64,000 nt of DNA. It comes from Chrysoperla carnea. Its lineage: Eukaryota; Arthropoda; Insecta; Neuroptera; Chrysopidae. Within the stretch, counting starts at the first letter, position 1; each line of letters starts with the position of its first letter. Made by a program: the position numbers and the translations under genes. Below, piece by piece: positions 52,023 through 64,000 of this stretch. The notes under the pieces were generated by a model, which worked only from the letters and a program-made list of their open reading frames with translations, was not told the origin of the DNA and ran no database searches. The stretch is from positions 2,679,001-2,743,000 of the forward strand of contig NC_058342.1 in assembly GCF_905475395.1 (NCBI RefSeq), in the 5' to 3' direction.

Positions 52023-52353
52023 GTAGTTAATCGGGCGGTCGCCAGACTGCTTCCATTGCGTGGGTCGATCGAGTAATCCCGTTTTATCCTTCGCTCCCCC
52101 ATTTATTTGTTTTTATAATTTTTGTTTATATATTCAGCCATAATCAACATCCCTAACAGTAATAAATTTTAGTAGGATTTGAAATATTCTTTGTTTTCTT
52201 TTCTCATGCATATTGCTGACACTTTCAATTTGTTCGGTCCCATGTAACTGAATTTTTCCCCCTTCGTTTAGGTAGGCTCAAATTCTATCGAATTTGGGGG
52301 GGCGACTTATGTTAGGGCCATTTCACAAAGTTGGTGTTTTTAGTTTTTTTCTT
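52023..52353 (+). other. BEL/Pao 3' untranslated region
   Basis: Between the pol stop and the 3' LTR. A purine tract with GGGGGGGCGAC near 52297-52307 is a possible plus-strand primer but lies about 45 bp before the LTR. Confidence 0.45.
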
Positions 52354-53144
52354 TGGTGATTTTAATTAGTACTGAGTTGGTACTAACTGACTTTACCAAA
52401 CATCCGCCAATCCGCCAATCATAATCGACTTGTGCTGTATAAGTTGTTATTGTACTCACATTTGAATTGGTCGACCTTCGGGTCGACCAGTTTGAGTTCT
52501 TAATTTTTTCCTTTTTATTAATGATTATTAATTCGTTTCTCGATCTGAATGGATCTTTTCTTTCGGTTGATTTAATTAATCAATCTAAAATGTAATTTAA
52601 ACATTGTCGAGTCAGTGATTCTGTTTTCTCTTTCAAAAGTTTCAAAGTTGAAACGTGTGGTTTTCAACATTTTATTTTTCTATTTAACAATGTGTTAAAG
52701 TTTAATTTCTTAATCGATTTTTATCTTGATAATCAAGTTTAATTTTGAATTCATATTGATAATTACAAGTGAACCACGTGTGATTTAGTGCAGTGAGCTT
52801 AACATTTTCTACTTTTCCCGCCATTGAGGTGATTTAACGCATATTGCAATTTTTATTATAAAAAAGGTGTATCAATCAAAGCCAATAAACTATCATTAAC
52901 GAAAGCGTGAACAAATTCACCGTAAAGGTTTGATAAATTATCCTAAATTCCTTTTTTCCTGAGTTTATCCGATCAAACCTTTAAATATCAACTTTTTACT
53001 ATTTAACTAGTGTCAACCTGGATAAAAAACTGGTGAGTACATATATTATTTTTCATACAGTCCATAGTTCTCAAACGTTCTTAAAACTCGCTAATTGTTG
53101 GGAAATATTTTAGTTTTCTTAAACCAGCGACCATCGCCCCAACA
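52354..53144 (+). repeat. BEL/Pao 3' LTR
   Basis: Same ends and hairpin as the 5' LTR, with about six differences over 790 bp. Confidence 0.9.
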
Positions 53145-54322
53145 AACACTAATTACCGCACCTGTATTGAAGCATCCACAATTTGACAAACCATTCATAC
53201 TTCAAACAGATGGCTCAGCTAGCGGATTACGCGCTGTTTTACTGCAAAAGCACGACGATGGATTACATCCAATTATGTATTGCTCAAGAAAATTAAATCA
53301 ATCAGAAATTCGTTACAATTCTCACGAATTCGAAATGCTTGCTGTTATAAACGCCCTTGAAAAATTTTAAGATTTCTTAATCGATAGGCAATAATAATAT
53401 TCAGGACGTACAAAATGACGATACAATAAATTCCAAATTTGTGAAAATGAAAGCTAAGCAAAGCGATGATCGGCTATGCGGCTATTTTAAGTAAAATCAA
53501 TAAATCCTTGGATCAATCTAATTTTGTACAGCTCAGTGAACAAAATCAAATCGAATCAAATTCATACATAACAAAGTCAATCAATTCTCTTAGCGTTTTA
53601 TCTAAATCAAATTTTGATATCTTATCTATTAAAAATGAACAGCGTAACTCACCTGCATGTGAAATCATTTAACGGAAATTAAAAGCCCAGATGGATGTCC
53701 CTAATTTTTGCATTAAAGATGGTTTTCTATTCAGATTTGTAGGTAAAAATAAGCTAAAGAGAATATTTCTACCAGAATCTTTATTGGATTATGTTTTGAA
53801 ATACTTTCACGATTCAAAGGGATAAGACCGTATACACGCAATGACAAAATAAAACTTAGTAGCACCATACCTGATGGCATATTTAAAATTTTATATGTAG
53901 ATTTTATTGGACCAATAATTAAATCACCAGAAGGTAACAAATATATCTTTTCTGTTTTAGATGAGGTTATCATTATCAACGAGCTAACCGATTTGTTAAT
54001 TAGGGACACAAAACCATCAGTACAGCAAATAATTGAAAATGCATTAAAATTAGCCCATCAACAACGTATTCAAAGGACATTGAATAGGCCTTCAGTATCA
54101 AAATATAAAGTGGGACAGTTGGTAATGGTCAGGAATTTGGCATCCAATACAAACAAGAATCTTTCACCAAAATTTATTGCTAAATACAACGGTCCGTACC
54201 AATTTATAAAATTGACGTCACCAACATCTGTAAGATTGAAGACAACACGAAATGTTAAGGATAAATCTACAACTGGAGTCTCTATTTATAACATATGTCC
54301 ATATTATATCAGAGGTCGTTAG
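53145..54322 (+). pseudogene. Decayed gypsy pol (RNase H, integrase pieces)
   Basis: 53145-53370 encodes an RNase H core: APVLKHPQFDKPFILQTDGS, SRKLNQSEIRYNSHEFEML. After stops and shifts, an integrase core start (ILYVDFIGPIIKSPEGNKY) appears near 53900. 53993-54322 is an integrase C-terminus (VGQLVMVRNLASNTNKNLSPKF, KYNGPYQF). Most of the integrase core is deleted. The left end is cut by the BEL/Pao 3' LTR. The element belongs to a different gypsy lineage than copies A-C. Confidence 0.75.
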
Positions 54323-54611
54323 TCAGACAACGTCATCCGTAGATTTCGTTACGATGATTCTGTAACAATTTCAAAGTTCACTTTGCTCTATAGTTAAATG
54401 AATGTTTGTTTAAATTTAATAAGCTATTCGCTTTTTTTTGCCCCCTGGATTGAATATGTACAATGTTCAATTCGTTATGCTTTTGGTGGAATTGGAACTT
54501 GATCGGGTCAACATCAAAGTTTAGTAACATCATCATCATTGTTAACATATCTTCGGATGGTTACATCATTGTAAATTTTAATATCACAACAAAAAATGTT
54601 TTCGTAAATCG
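54323..54611. other. Unassigned DNA
   Basis: No gene or repeat recognised. It precedes the first 160-bp direct repeat. Confidence 0.4.
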
Positions 54612-54771
54612 TACCACGTTTTTGATTCGATCAAGTATCCTTTTGGGATATTTAAATTATATCCATATTATTTCGATATTCCTACCAACTTTATCAATGT
54701 TTGAAATTGTACCTATCCGATTTATCTTATTTTTTGATTTCATTAACAATTTTCTGAAATTAATCAAGGTT
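54612..54771. repeat. 160-bp direct repeat, left
   Basis: Identical to 60050-60209 except one base (ATCAATG here, ATCCATG there). It flanks the RTE/CR1 composite and is probably a long target-site duplication. Confidence 0.85.
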
Positions 54772-54797
54772 GATGATGATGATGTGTTCCATATCTC

Positions 54798-55226
54798 CTA
54801 GGAGATGTTGGAGACCACTTTTCGCCAGAGTTCTCTATCGGAAGTATTTTGTATTAGTTTCTGTAAATTCATCTGTGTCAAGGTTTTTATATTATCCATC
54901 CACGAGATTCTTTTCCTTCCTTTGGCTCTTGTTGACTCATGTTTCCCTAGTTCTACCAACTGTTGCACATAATATTTGTCAGATCGCATAATGTGGCCAA
55001 AATACGACACTTGCCTCTGTTTTACCACTTTGATCAGCTCTTGGTTTTCATTAATTAAATCCAACACTTTATTATTTGTAGTGAAACTGTCCCACTTAAT
55101 TCCTAACATCCGCCTATAGCACCATAGTTCAAACGACTCAATCCTTTTTATTAAGTCGTTCCGTAGCACCCATGTTTCACACCCGTATAACAATATTGAC
55201 CAAACATAGCATTTTAATACTTTCAC
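54798..55226 (-). pseudogene. RTE RT C-terminal region
   Basis: Contains LLYGCETWVLRNDLIKRIES, RRMLGIKWDS, YFGHIMRSDKY and KGRKRISWMDNI, the conserved region after the RT thumb in RTE-like and related LINEs. It is separated from the RT by a shift in an A-run near 55430 and by one stop near 55290. Confidence 0.85.
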
Positions 55227-55399
55227 TCTTAATTTTTTATTTATTTTGTTATTTAATAGGAATTTTTTTAAATCATAGAATGCCGTTTTTGCTTAACCTA
55301 TTCGAGCTTTAATTTCAATTAGTGGATTACTATGTTTATTAAAATTCTTCCCAAGATATTTAAAATTATCCACTTGATTTAAATTAGTACCATTGCATT

Positions 55400-56454
55400 T
55401 TACAATTGGTTTGTAATTTTGTTTTTTTTTTTTGTGAACACCATTACTACTGTCTTTTTTTCATTAATTTTTAAACCTGCACTTTCACTATATTTGACCA
55501 CATTATCCAAAAGCTTTTGTAAGTTGTGCACAGAGTTAGCTATTAAAACGGTGTCATCTGCATATCGAATATTATTGATTAGAACACCGTTAATTTTGAT
55601 GCCCTCGGTTTTACAATCGTCCAGAGCTTCTCCAATTATTTGTTCGCTGTAGATGTTGTACAGAATTGGGGATAGTACGCATCCCTGCCTGACACCCTTT
55701 TTTATGCTAACCCACTTCGTCTTTCCGTTTTTAATTTTTACAGCAGCTTCTTGATTATAGTAAAGGTTGCGAATAATTTTTACAATATGTGGATCGGTTA
55801 CATAATTGCTGATCACCTTTATTAAAATATCGTGTTTCAAGTTATCGAAAGCTTTTTCATAATCAATGAAACAAGCATAAACCTCTTGACCATTTTCCAA
55901 AGACCTTTCCACAATTGCGTCTAATGTAAAAATTGCTTCTCTAGTACCCACACCCTTTTTAAAACCCATTTGGAATTCACTTATGTTATTTGTTAATTCG
56001 GTTTGAATTCTATAAAGGAGTATCTTGAAAAATATTTTAGCTACATGACCAATTAGACTTATAGTTCGATAGTCTGAACACTCTCTTGAATTAGGTTTTT
56101 TTGGTAATGGATAGTATACAGAGCGAGTGAAGTCGGGCGGAAGATCACCAGAGATGTAAATTTCATTGAAAAGTTTTAAAATTTCTCCAAGAGTCTCATC
56201 GTCTAGTGCTTTAATGTATTCAGCAGGTATGCCATCATTTCCAGTAGCTTTGCCGGATCCTACTTCTCTCACTGCATACTTTAGTTCAGTCATCAGTATT
56301 GGAAAGCAGTCTAGGTCAGATTTGTCGTCAACGAAACCAACTGTTTCTTGCCTGTCGTCATAGAATAGTGTCCCTATGTATTCTTCCCAAAGCTTCAGTT
56401 CGTCTTCTTGATCGCATATAACCTTCCCATTTTTATCCAGTAATATGTTGTTCC
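55400..56454 (-). pseudogene. RTE reverse transcriptase
   Basis: 297 codons from 56293 plus an upstream extension to about 56454. Motifs are GKATGNDGIPAEYIK, SVYYPLPKKPNSRECSDYRTISL, GFKKGVGTREAIF, CFIDYEKAFDNL, GVRQGCVLSPILYNIYSEQI and IRYADDTVLIA (ADD box). The frame ends in a long A-run near 55425-55437 where one extra base shifts it. It would copy the element RNA by target priming. Intact through the catalytic core. Confidence 0.9.
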
Positions 56455-57660
56455 TTACTGGTCCTCTAGATTTTCTAGTGCTTCAATGTTGTTGCATTTC
56501 TGTGTCAACCAAGTTTCTTTTGCTTCTTTTATTTTCATCAGTATTATTTTTTGCACCTGCTTATATTTAATAACATCTTTGTTTTTAAACTTTCTTCTTT
56601 CCGACATTAAACCAATAATTTCATTCGTTATCCAGTCTTGTTTTTTATCTGTAGGTTTTTCATTCAAAACTACTTTAGCTGCCTTTTTCAATGCTTCTTT
56701 TATACCCTCCCATCGCTCTGTACTGCTTAATGTCTTTTTAAATGTGTCTTTTAAGTTGTCGTTAAATTGTTTTCGTATCTTTTTATTTTTCAGCTCCTGT
56801 ACATCTGTCTGTATTCTTGTAGCACTTTTTTCTAATAATTTGAATTTAGGTCTAAATATTGCTTGTAGCAGATTATGGTCAGAGCCAACATCCGCACCGG
56901 GTTTAGTCTTCACGTCTACTATATTATTTTTATATCGATCATTAATTAAAATATAATCGATCTCATTTCTTACAATATGATTTTGTGAATCAGCAGGAGA
57001 TCTCCAAGTATATAAACGTCGTTCATGATGTTCAAACATTGTATTCATGATAACCATTTTATGTTCCTTACAGAAGTTTACAAACATATCTCCACGCTCA
57101 TTTCTTCTTCCAAGGCCATATTTTCCCACAGTTGTGCCTTCTTGCCCTTTTCCCACTTTCGCATTAAAATCTCCGAGGATAATTGTTCTTTGATTACTTT
57201 TGGCAAATCCAAGTGTATCGTGAAGCTGATTATAGAAAGAGCCACACTCATTTTCAGAACATCCGGATGTTGGAGCGTATACTTGAATTAAATTCGTTTT
57301 AACTTCTTTAGTATTTAGTTTCAGAAATATAATTCTATCTGAAAGTGGAATCCATGACTCAACCAAATATTCAATGCGTTGATCAATCAAGACGCCTACA
57401 CCATTATGATGCTGTTTTCCTCCAGAAAAGTACAACTTATATCCGTTTTTAGTAAATTCTCCATTGCCAACCCATCGTACTTCACTTAGTCCCATAATAG
57501 CTATCTGATTTTCTCCTACTTCTCGAATAAGGTCATCCAATTTTCCGTCTTTATGAAAGCTTCTTACATTCCATGTACCAATTTTCATATCATTCTTAAT
57601 CTTATTATACTCATGGCGAGTATTTATTTGCCTATTATACAATTCATTTTCCATTTTCAT
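56455..57660 (-). CDS. RTE apurinic endonuclease domain
   Basis: I chose the ATG at 57660 (MKMENELYNRQ) because the 52 codons before it come from the (TAA)n tract and encode a Leu run. The domain shows MKIGTWNVRSFHKDGKL, AIMGLSEVRW (catalytic Glu), LIQVYAPTSG, IILGDFNAKVG, NEIDYILIND and GSDHNLL (His). The linker to RT follows. Genes of this type are often mislabelled craniofacial development protein 2. The frame ends at 56455, where a shift separates it from the RT. Confidence 0.9.
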   Translation of the reverse strand: MKMENELYNRQINTRHEYNKIKNDMKIGTWNVRSFHKDGKLDDLIREVGENQIAIMGLSEVRWVGNGEFTKNGYKLYFSGGKQHHNGVGVLIDQRIEYLVESWIPLSDRIIFLKLNTKEVKTNLIQVYAPTSGCSENECGSFYNQLHDTLGFAKSNQRTIILGDFNAKVGKGQEGTTVGKYGLGRRNERGDMFVNFCKEHKMVIMNTMFEHHERRLYTWRSPADSQNHIVRNEIDYILINDRYKNNIVDVKTKPGADVGSDHNLLQAIFRPKFKLLEKSATRIQTDVQELKNKKIRKQFNDNLKDTFKKTLSSTERWEGIKEALKKAAKVVLNEKPTDKKQDWITNEIIGLMSERRKFKNKDVIKYKQVQKIILMKIKEAKETWLTQKCNNIEALENLEDQ

Positions 57661-57739
57661 TGCAGTGGTCTTCCTGAGCAGCTTACAACGGTGGCTTGCC
57701 GTTGCCTTCCGTTGGTTATCGTCCCTGTGCTCGATTTTA

Positions 57740-57855
57740 TTATTTATTAATAATAATAATAATAATAATATTTTATTCGTTCTTTCGATATACAATGTAT
57801 ACATAGAATTCGTCAAAAAAAAAAAATATATATATAATAATAATAATAATATTAA
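57740..57855. repeat. (TAA)n-rich microsatellite region
   Basis: Two TAA runs (about 57747-57769 and 57833-57852) around an A-run, within the RTE 5' leader. Confidence 0.85.
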
Positions 57856-58029
57856 AAGATAATGCGGTGATGGCCGACTTTTCGTAGACTATCCCGGTAT
57901 TCACCTTAAACATCGTGGAAAACCATCAAAAACTCACGAGTAGGATAGCTGACATCCTAAAAAGTAAGAATGTCTAAAATAAATAAATATGAAATTTGTT
58001 TACCTAAAAACAAAAAATAATATATTAAT

Positions 58030-58440
58030 TAAATTTCATTTTCCGGTGATAAAAAAAAAATCTACCGGAAAGTGTCAAATATTATAAAAAATAAATAAAT
58101 ATTGATACCGGTGTATAAAAATTTCCACGGTACATGTTATATAATAAAAAAGAAAAAAAAATTGATTACCGGTGTATAAAAAATTTCCACGGTAAATGTC
58201 ATTTAATTAAAAAAATATTGATACCGGTGTATAAAAATTTCCAAGGTACATGTTATATAATAAAAAAGAAAAAAAAAAATGATTACCGGTGTATAAAAAA
58301 TTTCCACGGTAAATGTCATTTAATTAAAAAGTAAATAAATAAATTAATATACAATTATCGAATTCCGGTGATTAAGATCAACACGGAAAGTGTCAGAAAT
58401 TAAAAATTATAAATACAATTACTTAATACATATATTAAGT
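58030..58440. repeat. Tandem hairpin repeats at LINE 3' end
   Basis: Four or more units of about 55-60 bp, each with ACCGGTGTATAAAAA and TTTCCACGGTA separated by A-rich spacers; single diverged units at both ends (CCGGTGATAAA, CCGGAAAGTGTCA). TACCG and CGGTA arms can pair around the TATAAAAATTT loop. It lies directly 3' (minus sense) of the CR1/Jockey-like LINE. Confidence 0.65.
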
Positions 58441-60049
58441 TTAAAAATTACTTTTTAGTCCTTCCTCCAATGAATAGAAACACTGCTGTTGCAGGTACCT
58501 ACGAACTGCATTGATCGGAGCCATTCTTTTATCTCTCATAATGTCATTAACGGTTGACCCTTTACTGATTTTACCATAAAAAAGAATTGCAAGATACCTC
58601 GTATTTTTTTTTTTAAAATGAATATTTACACCTGGGATTAACATATTCAGATGGATTTCGAATCATATAACGATTGCCCTGATTTATATTAATTTCGAAC
58701 ACATTTTTATTTTGGATAAAAAATTTGTAGATTTCAAAAATATAATGAGAGTGAAATGTCAGTATTCTGTTGTTCAGAAAGAATATTTTACAACTTTCAG
58801 TTCTTTTTAAGTTAAAAATAATTCTAATTGCTCTTTTCTGTATTTTAAATATTTTTGAGGCATTTACTGAAGCACCCCATATTACTATGCCATATGTCAT
58901 AATTGAAGCAAAATTTGCATAGTAAACTGACAGTAGTGTTTTTGGTCAACTCTTGATCTTAACGCTCTTAATTGAAAGCACACTCTGCTCAATTTTACAC
59001 ATAAGGTGTCAATATGAGATTTCCAATTCATTCCTGAATCTATTTCAACTCCTAGAAATGTCGTTTTACTTACAAACAGATTATGCGTAAAGGCGACCCC
59101 ACCACCAAAACACACAATTGCTGTTTTGTTACGATTTAGAAGCAAATCGTTTTCATGGCACCAGCTGTCCATTAATTCCAGTACATTGTTAATGACTTTC
59201 ATAAGCTCATCGGTATCTTTATGTTAAACGACGATGGTCGTATCATCGGCAAAGAGTGCAACTTTACAAAATAATTTACTAAATGAATTTGGCAAGTCAT
59301 TAATAAATAGGAGAAACAGCAATGGCCCAAGAATAGACCCTTGTGGGACCCCAGACCTGATTGCACCCCAACTTGACTTGAAAGTATTTCCGTCTATGTT
59401 TAATTCAACAAATTGAGCTCTATTAGATAAATATGACTCTATAAGTTTATAACATTGGCCACGAATACCATATGCATAAATTTTGGAGAGGAGTAAATTA
59501 TGATTCACGTGATCGAAGGCTTTAGAAAGATCAAAAAATAAAGAGGCTACTTTAAAACCTTCATTAATTTTCGTGAGAATATGATCCGTGACGGCAAAAA
59601 TTGCATTTGTAGTTCTTGTATTCTCTCGATATCCAAATTGATCGGGTGTCAATATGTTGAATCGAGTTAGAAAATTTGAAATTTTATTAAATATAACTCT
59701 CTCTAGAACTTTGCTGAAGATAGGTAAACATGATATCGGACGGAAATTACTGACATCCATATTATTGGGTTTCTTTTGAAGGGGTACTATTCGTGCTAAT
59801 TTGCCACGATCAGGAAAGATTCCCTCCCTTAACATACAATTAACAATTTCGACTAGAGGAGCCAATAAGGTTTTTGAAACCGATTTTAAAACATTACTGG
59901 AAATGCCTAAGTAGTCCATGGAGTCTTTGGATTTCATATTTCCAATAATTTGTTCTATGTCACGGGAATCGATTTCATCAATAAAAATAGTTTTTTCAAA
60001 ATTTTTTATTTCTATTTTTTATTTTTTATTGACTGAAGTGCCTGGCGTT
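58441..60049 (-). pseudogene. 5'-truncated CR1/Jockey-like LINE reverse transcriptase
   Basis: 59937-59224: RT with KIVPLQKK-type ([19 protein letters not shown]), [33 protein letters not shown] and [10 protein letters not shown]. 59202-58897: thumb (WCHENDLLLNRNKT, TTFLGVEID). 58900-58613 and 58644-58441: the C-terminal region (TYGIVIWGAS, QKRAIRIIFN). Two or three breaks separate them. The 5' end is truncated at about 60049, where the second 160-bp repeat begins, and the endonuclease is missing. The 3' end leads into the tandem hairpin repeats. Confidence 0.85.
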
Positions 60050-60209
60050 TACCACGTTTTTGATTCGATCAAGTATCCTTTTGGGATATTTAAATTATAT
60101 CCATATTATTTCGATATTCCTACCAACTTTATCCATGTTTGAAATTGTACCTATCCGATTTATCTTATTTTTTGATTTCATTAACAATTTTCTGAAATTA
60201 ATCAAGGTT
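60050..60209. repeat. 160-bp direct repeat, right
   Basis: Partner of 54612-54771, with one mismatch. Confidence 0.85.
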
Positions 60210-61616
60210 AGTAAAATAAAACTATTTTCATGATATTTAGTTACTATGCAAATAGTTTCTGGGATTTAATTTAATGTAATTAGTATGAAGCAAAAAGCTA
60301 AAATAACCCTTGATGGGGGTTATCAGAAAATGAGAATATCAAAACTTAGTTAACGAGTTACGAGTTACGAAGTTAAGAAGTGAGCTAAAGTACGAGTTAA
60401 AAAGGTGCTAAGGGCCCACCCATACAGTTTTCCGGGATAATTGTACTATTTAGAGCCACCCTGATATTTAAACTGACAGGTCCAGAGGTTAAGATCAGAA
60501 CTTGGAAGTGATGTTTAGTGTTCAAAGTAAAGGCTTCATTTCTTTACTTTTCAAAAGTTACCGCGTGGATTTGAATTTCACATCTACAAAACAAAATGTC
60601 AAAAAGGAAAGATTTAAACAATATCAAAGATAATATATAAACTTGAAAGATATTTTATGTAAATCATAATTAATAATAGAAATTTACAACGTATACAAAA
60701 TTTAATACATCAAGTGTTTACTGAATAACAAAATACAAGTATTTAATAAATACACAATTCAAATGTGCTTTATGAATAACGATTAACAAATTCTAAGTCA
60801 TTTTTAAACGTAGAAACATTATGTAAATTTATTTCGAATGTTTAAACGGATGCATAATGTAATGAAATTAAAACATTTCAACTATATCCTCAAAAACCCA
60901 ATAATTAGAATAAATCAACACATACCAGATCTTTTAATAAAAATATCACTACTTGCTCACATATTAATTTAAGTATGCCACGTGCAAATAATTTAAAATT
61001 GTATTGGATCTAGGATCCATTTTTGTTAACATTTCTTTTAAACCATCTTGTCAGAGATCCCAAGTAGAAGAGAGTTCATAATCATACTCCAACCAGTAGG
61101 TTAGTAAAATTCCTCCGCGTAGCGACCAACTGCGCATAAGAAAGTAGATCTATAAATTTATGTAATATGTTTGTTCGTAATTTATGTACTCTAACCGACA
61201 TAAATTACGGAACAAGTCGTTTAAATATTCAAAACATTTTGTTAGAATTATTTAATCAAAAGATATTTTCTTGTATGGTTAAATAATTATCGACATAGAT
61301 TTTAACTTGCCAATAATGGTTTGTCGTAATTTAATTTAGTAATCCTTTTAACATTGTTTCGTTTGTCGAAAGCAATTATTATTGAATTTTGATCGTTGTC
61401 ATACACGATTGCTGTATGGTTTTTTTGTATATAACCGAATCCAGTAATATTCAAGATTTTTGAGGTTTGCGAATGTTAAAATGAAACTTTGTTTGGTTCT
61501 AATTACATCATTCGTCTTTCGATAATTTAATGAATTTTCTATTTATTTGCTTACATTTATTTAATATTGTGAATGTATTTTCACTTTTCGTATACGATAG
61601 TTGTTTTCGATGCGTG
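60210..61616. other. Unassigned AT-rich DNA
   Basis: No gene supported. A 12-bp inverted repeat (CGTAATTTATGT, 10-bp spacer) lies at 61176-61209. A less AT-rich patch at 60400-60500 is not recognised. Confidence 0.4.
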
Positions 61617-62140
61617 TAGATTTATTTTGAGGTTAAAGATGACCTGACATTTGTTTAATATGTTATTTGGTATACGGATATCTAAATTTAGTGTCCACCG
61701 AAATGTAATATCTAATATTTATAGATTAGCTGTATGTACGCTATTTATGTATTTATATTTTATTTTTGAATTCAAAAAACTATTTTTATATTTATATTTG
61801 CTTCATTAAACGATAATACAAGGCAAAATAAGTTGTTACAGTTTTCTCATATAAATAAATTATTATTTTTTTTATGTATCTTTTCAGATCCAATAATTAT
61901 CTTTAAAAGCGCTAAGCAACAAAAATATTTACGAACCTCTGTAAGGAATCGGTCGGGCCCAGCAAAAACCTTCCACGTTTATTTTTAACATCTTTAAACT
62001 TTAATACAGTAAGGTTCACTCTCCTAGACTTTCAAATGGGTTTTCTTATAGATTTTGGTACTTACCATCAAAATGTATGACTTTTACCAAATTTACACAC
62101 CCGCATGTCATATAATATTACCATTTAATATTATCCTAAA
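61617..62140. repeat. Unclassified interspersed repeat, copy 2 (inverted partner of 4046-4614)
   Basis: Runs GATTTATTTTGAGG to CTAAATTTAC and aligns with the reverse complement of copy 1. It lacks the central hairpin of copy 1. Confidence 0.6.

Positions 62141-64000
<1,860 letters not shown>

Larger units (their letters stand above)
45151..53144 (+). mobile_element. BEL/Pao LTR retrotransposon, apparently intact
   Basis: 790-bp LTRs (45151-45940, 52354-53144) with TG...CA ends differ at about 6 positions, indicating a recent insertion. Between them is one long gag-pol frame. No matching 5-bp target duplication is seen: AGCCC lies before and AACAC after. The left flank is a LINE endonuclease and the right flank a gypsy RNase H. 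Confidence 0.9.
54772..57990 (-). mobile_element. RTE-like LINE with (ATC)n tail
   Basis: Minus strand: 5' leader (about 57990-57661, with a (TAA)n expansion), endonuclease, RT, short 3' end and an (ATC)n tail at 54772-54784 (read as GAT on plus), typical of RTE elements. It sits directly against the 160-bp repeat. Few stops or shifts, so fairly young. Confidence 0.85.

Noticed and set aside
54463..54801. 112-codon frame and repeat of part of it at 59918-60142
   Set aside because: Shared because of the 160-bp direct repeat; hydrophobic AT-rich translation with no family features.
57661..57816. N-terminal extension of the RTE endonuclease with a Leu run
   Set aside because: Encoded by the (TAA)n expansion; the ATG at 57660 is the better start.

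Overview
This window looks like a transposon-dense, AT-rich piece of an arthropod (most likely insect) nuclear genome. I found no convincing single-copy host gene. Almost everything recognisable is a mobile element, and the families present are a typical insect mixture: Ty3/gypsy with a baculovirus-F-like env (errantivirus-like), BEL/Pao, Penelope-like (PLE) with a GIY-YIG endonuclease, several LINE clades, a Polinton/Maverick (adintovirus-like) element, and small non-autonomous DNA elements. The species cannot be named from the sequence.

Layout: 1-2040 is the 5' part of a LINE (minus strand; ORF1 and apurinic endonuclease). 2060-4045 is a decayed gypsy pol and LTR with a tRNA-like SINE head. 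4046-4614 is an unclassified repeat with an inverted partner at 61617-62140. 4615-6227 and 16055-16620 are two halves of one decayed LINE split by a 9815-bp Polinton-like element (6234-16048). That element has terminal inverted repeats beginning AGTAGT and a perfect 6-bp target duplication, TGAAGT. 17.4-20.4 kb holds a LINE scrap, a 355-bp foldback element and a 949-bp non-autonomous DNA transposon. 20.4-42.0 kb is a gypsy/PLE complex: gypsy copy A (plus, broken), a tandem PLE insertion (27006-30506) flanked by a roughly 1-kb direct repeat, an env-LTR remnant (copy C) with an intact env frame, a second PLE with a 5' inversion, and near-full-length gypsy copy B (minus). 42.06-45.15 kb is a LINE truncated by a young BEL/Pao element (45151-53144) whose single 1725-codon gag-pol frame is intact. 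53.1-54.3 kb is another decayed gypsy. 54.77-60.05 kb is a composite of an RTE-like and a CR1/Jockey-like LINE lying between two 160-bp direct repeats. The remainder is AT-rich, with TA microsatellites.

The Polinton-like element is the most coherent gene set. A minus-strand block encodes a DJR-type capsid candidate, a penton-like minor capsid protein, an adenovirus-type protease and a basic protein with a parvovirus-like phospholipase A2 domain. A packaging ATPase is transcribed divergently. With them are a DUF8207-like protein, a protein that may be related to DnaQ-fold nucleases, a zinc-finger protein, a 59-residue microprotein and a small plus-strand gene with a clear TATA/TCAGT promoter. 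The protein-primed DNA polymerase is absent and only the C-terminus of the integrase is left, so replication and integration must be supplied in trans or are lost. Several of its frames carry stops or shifts, so the copy is decaying.

Most family names rest on motif recognition by eye. Where I say known, I mean family knowledge; where I say inferred, no search was run.
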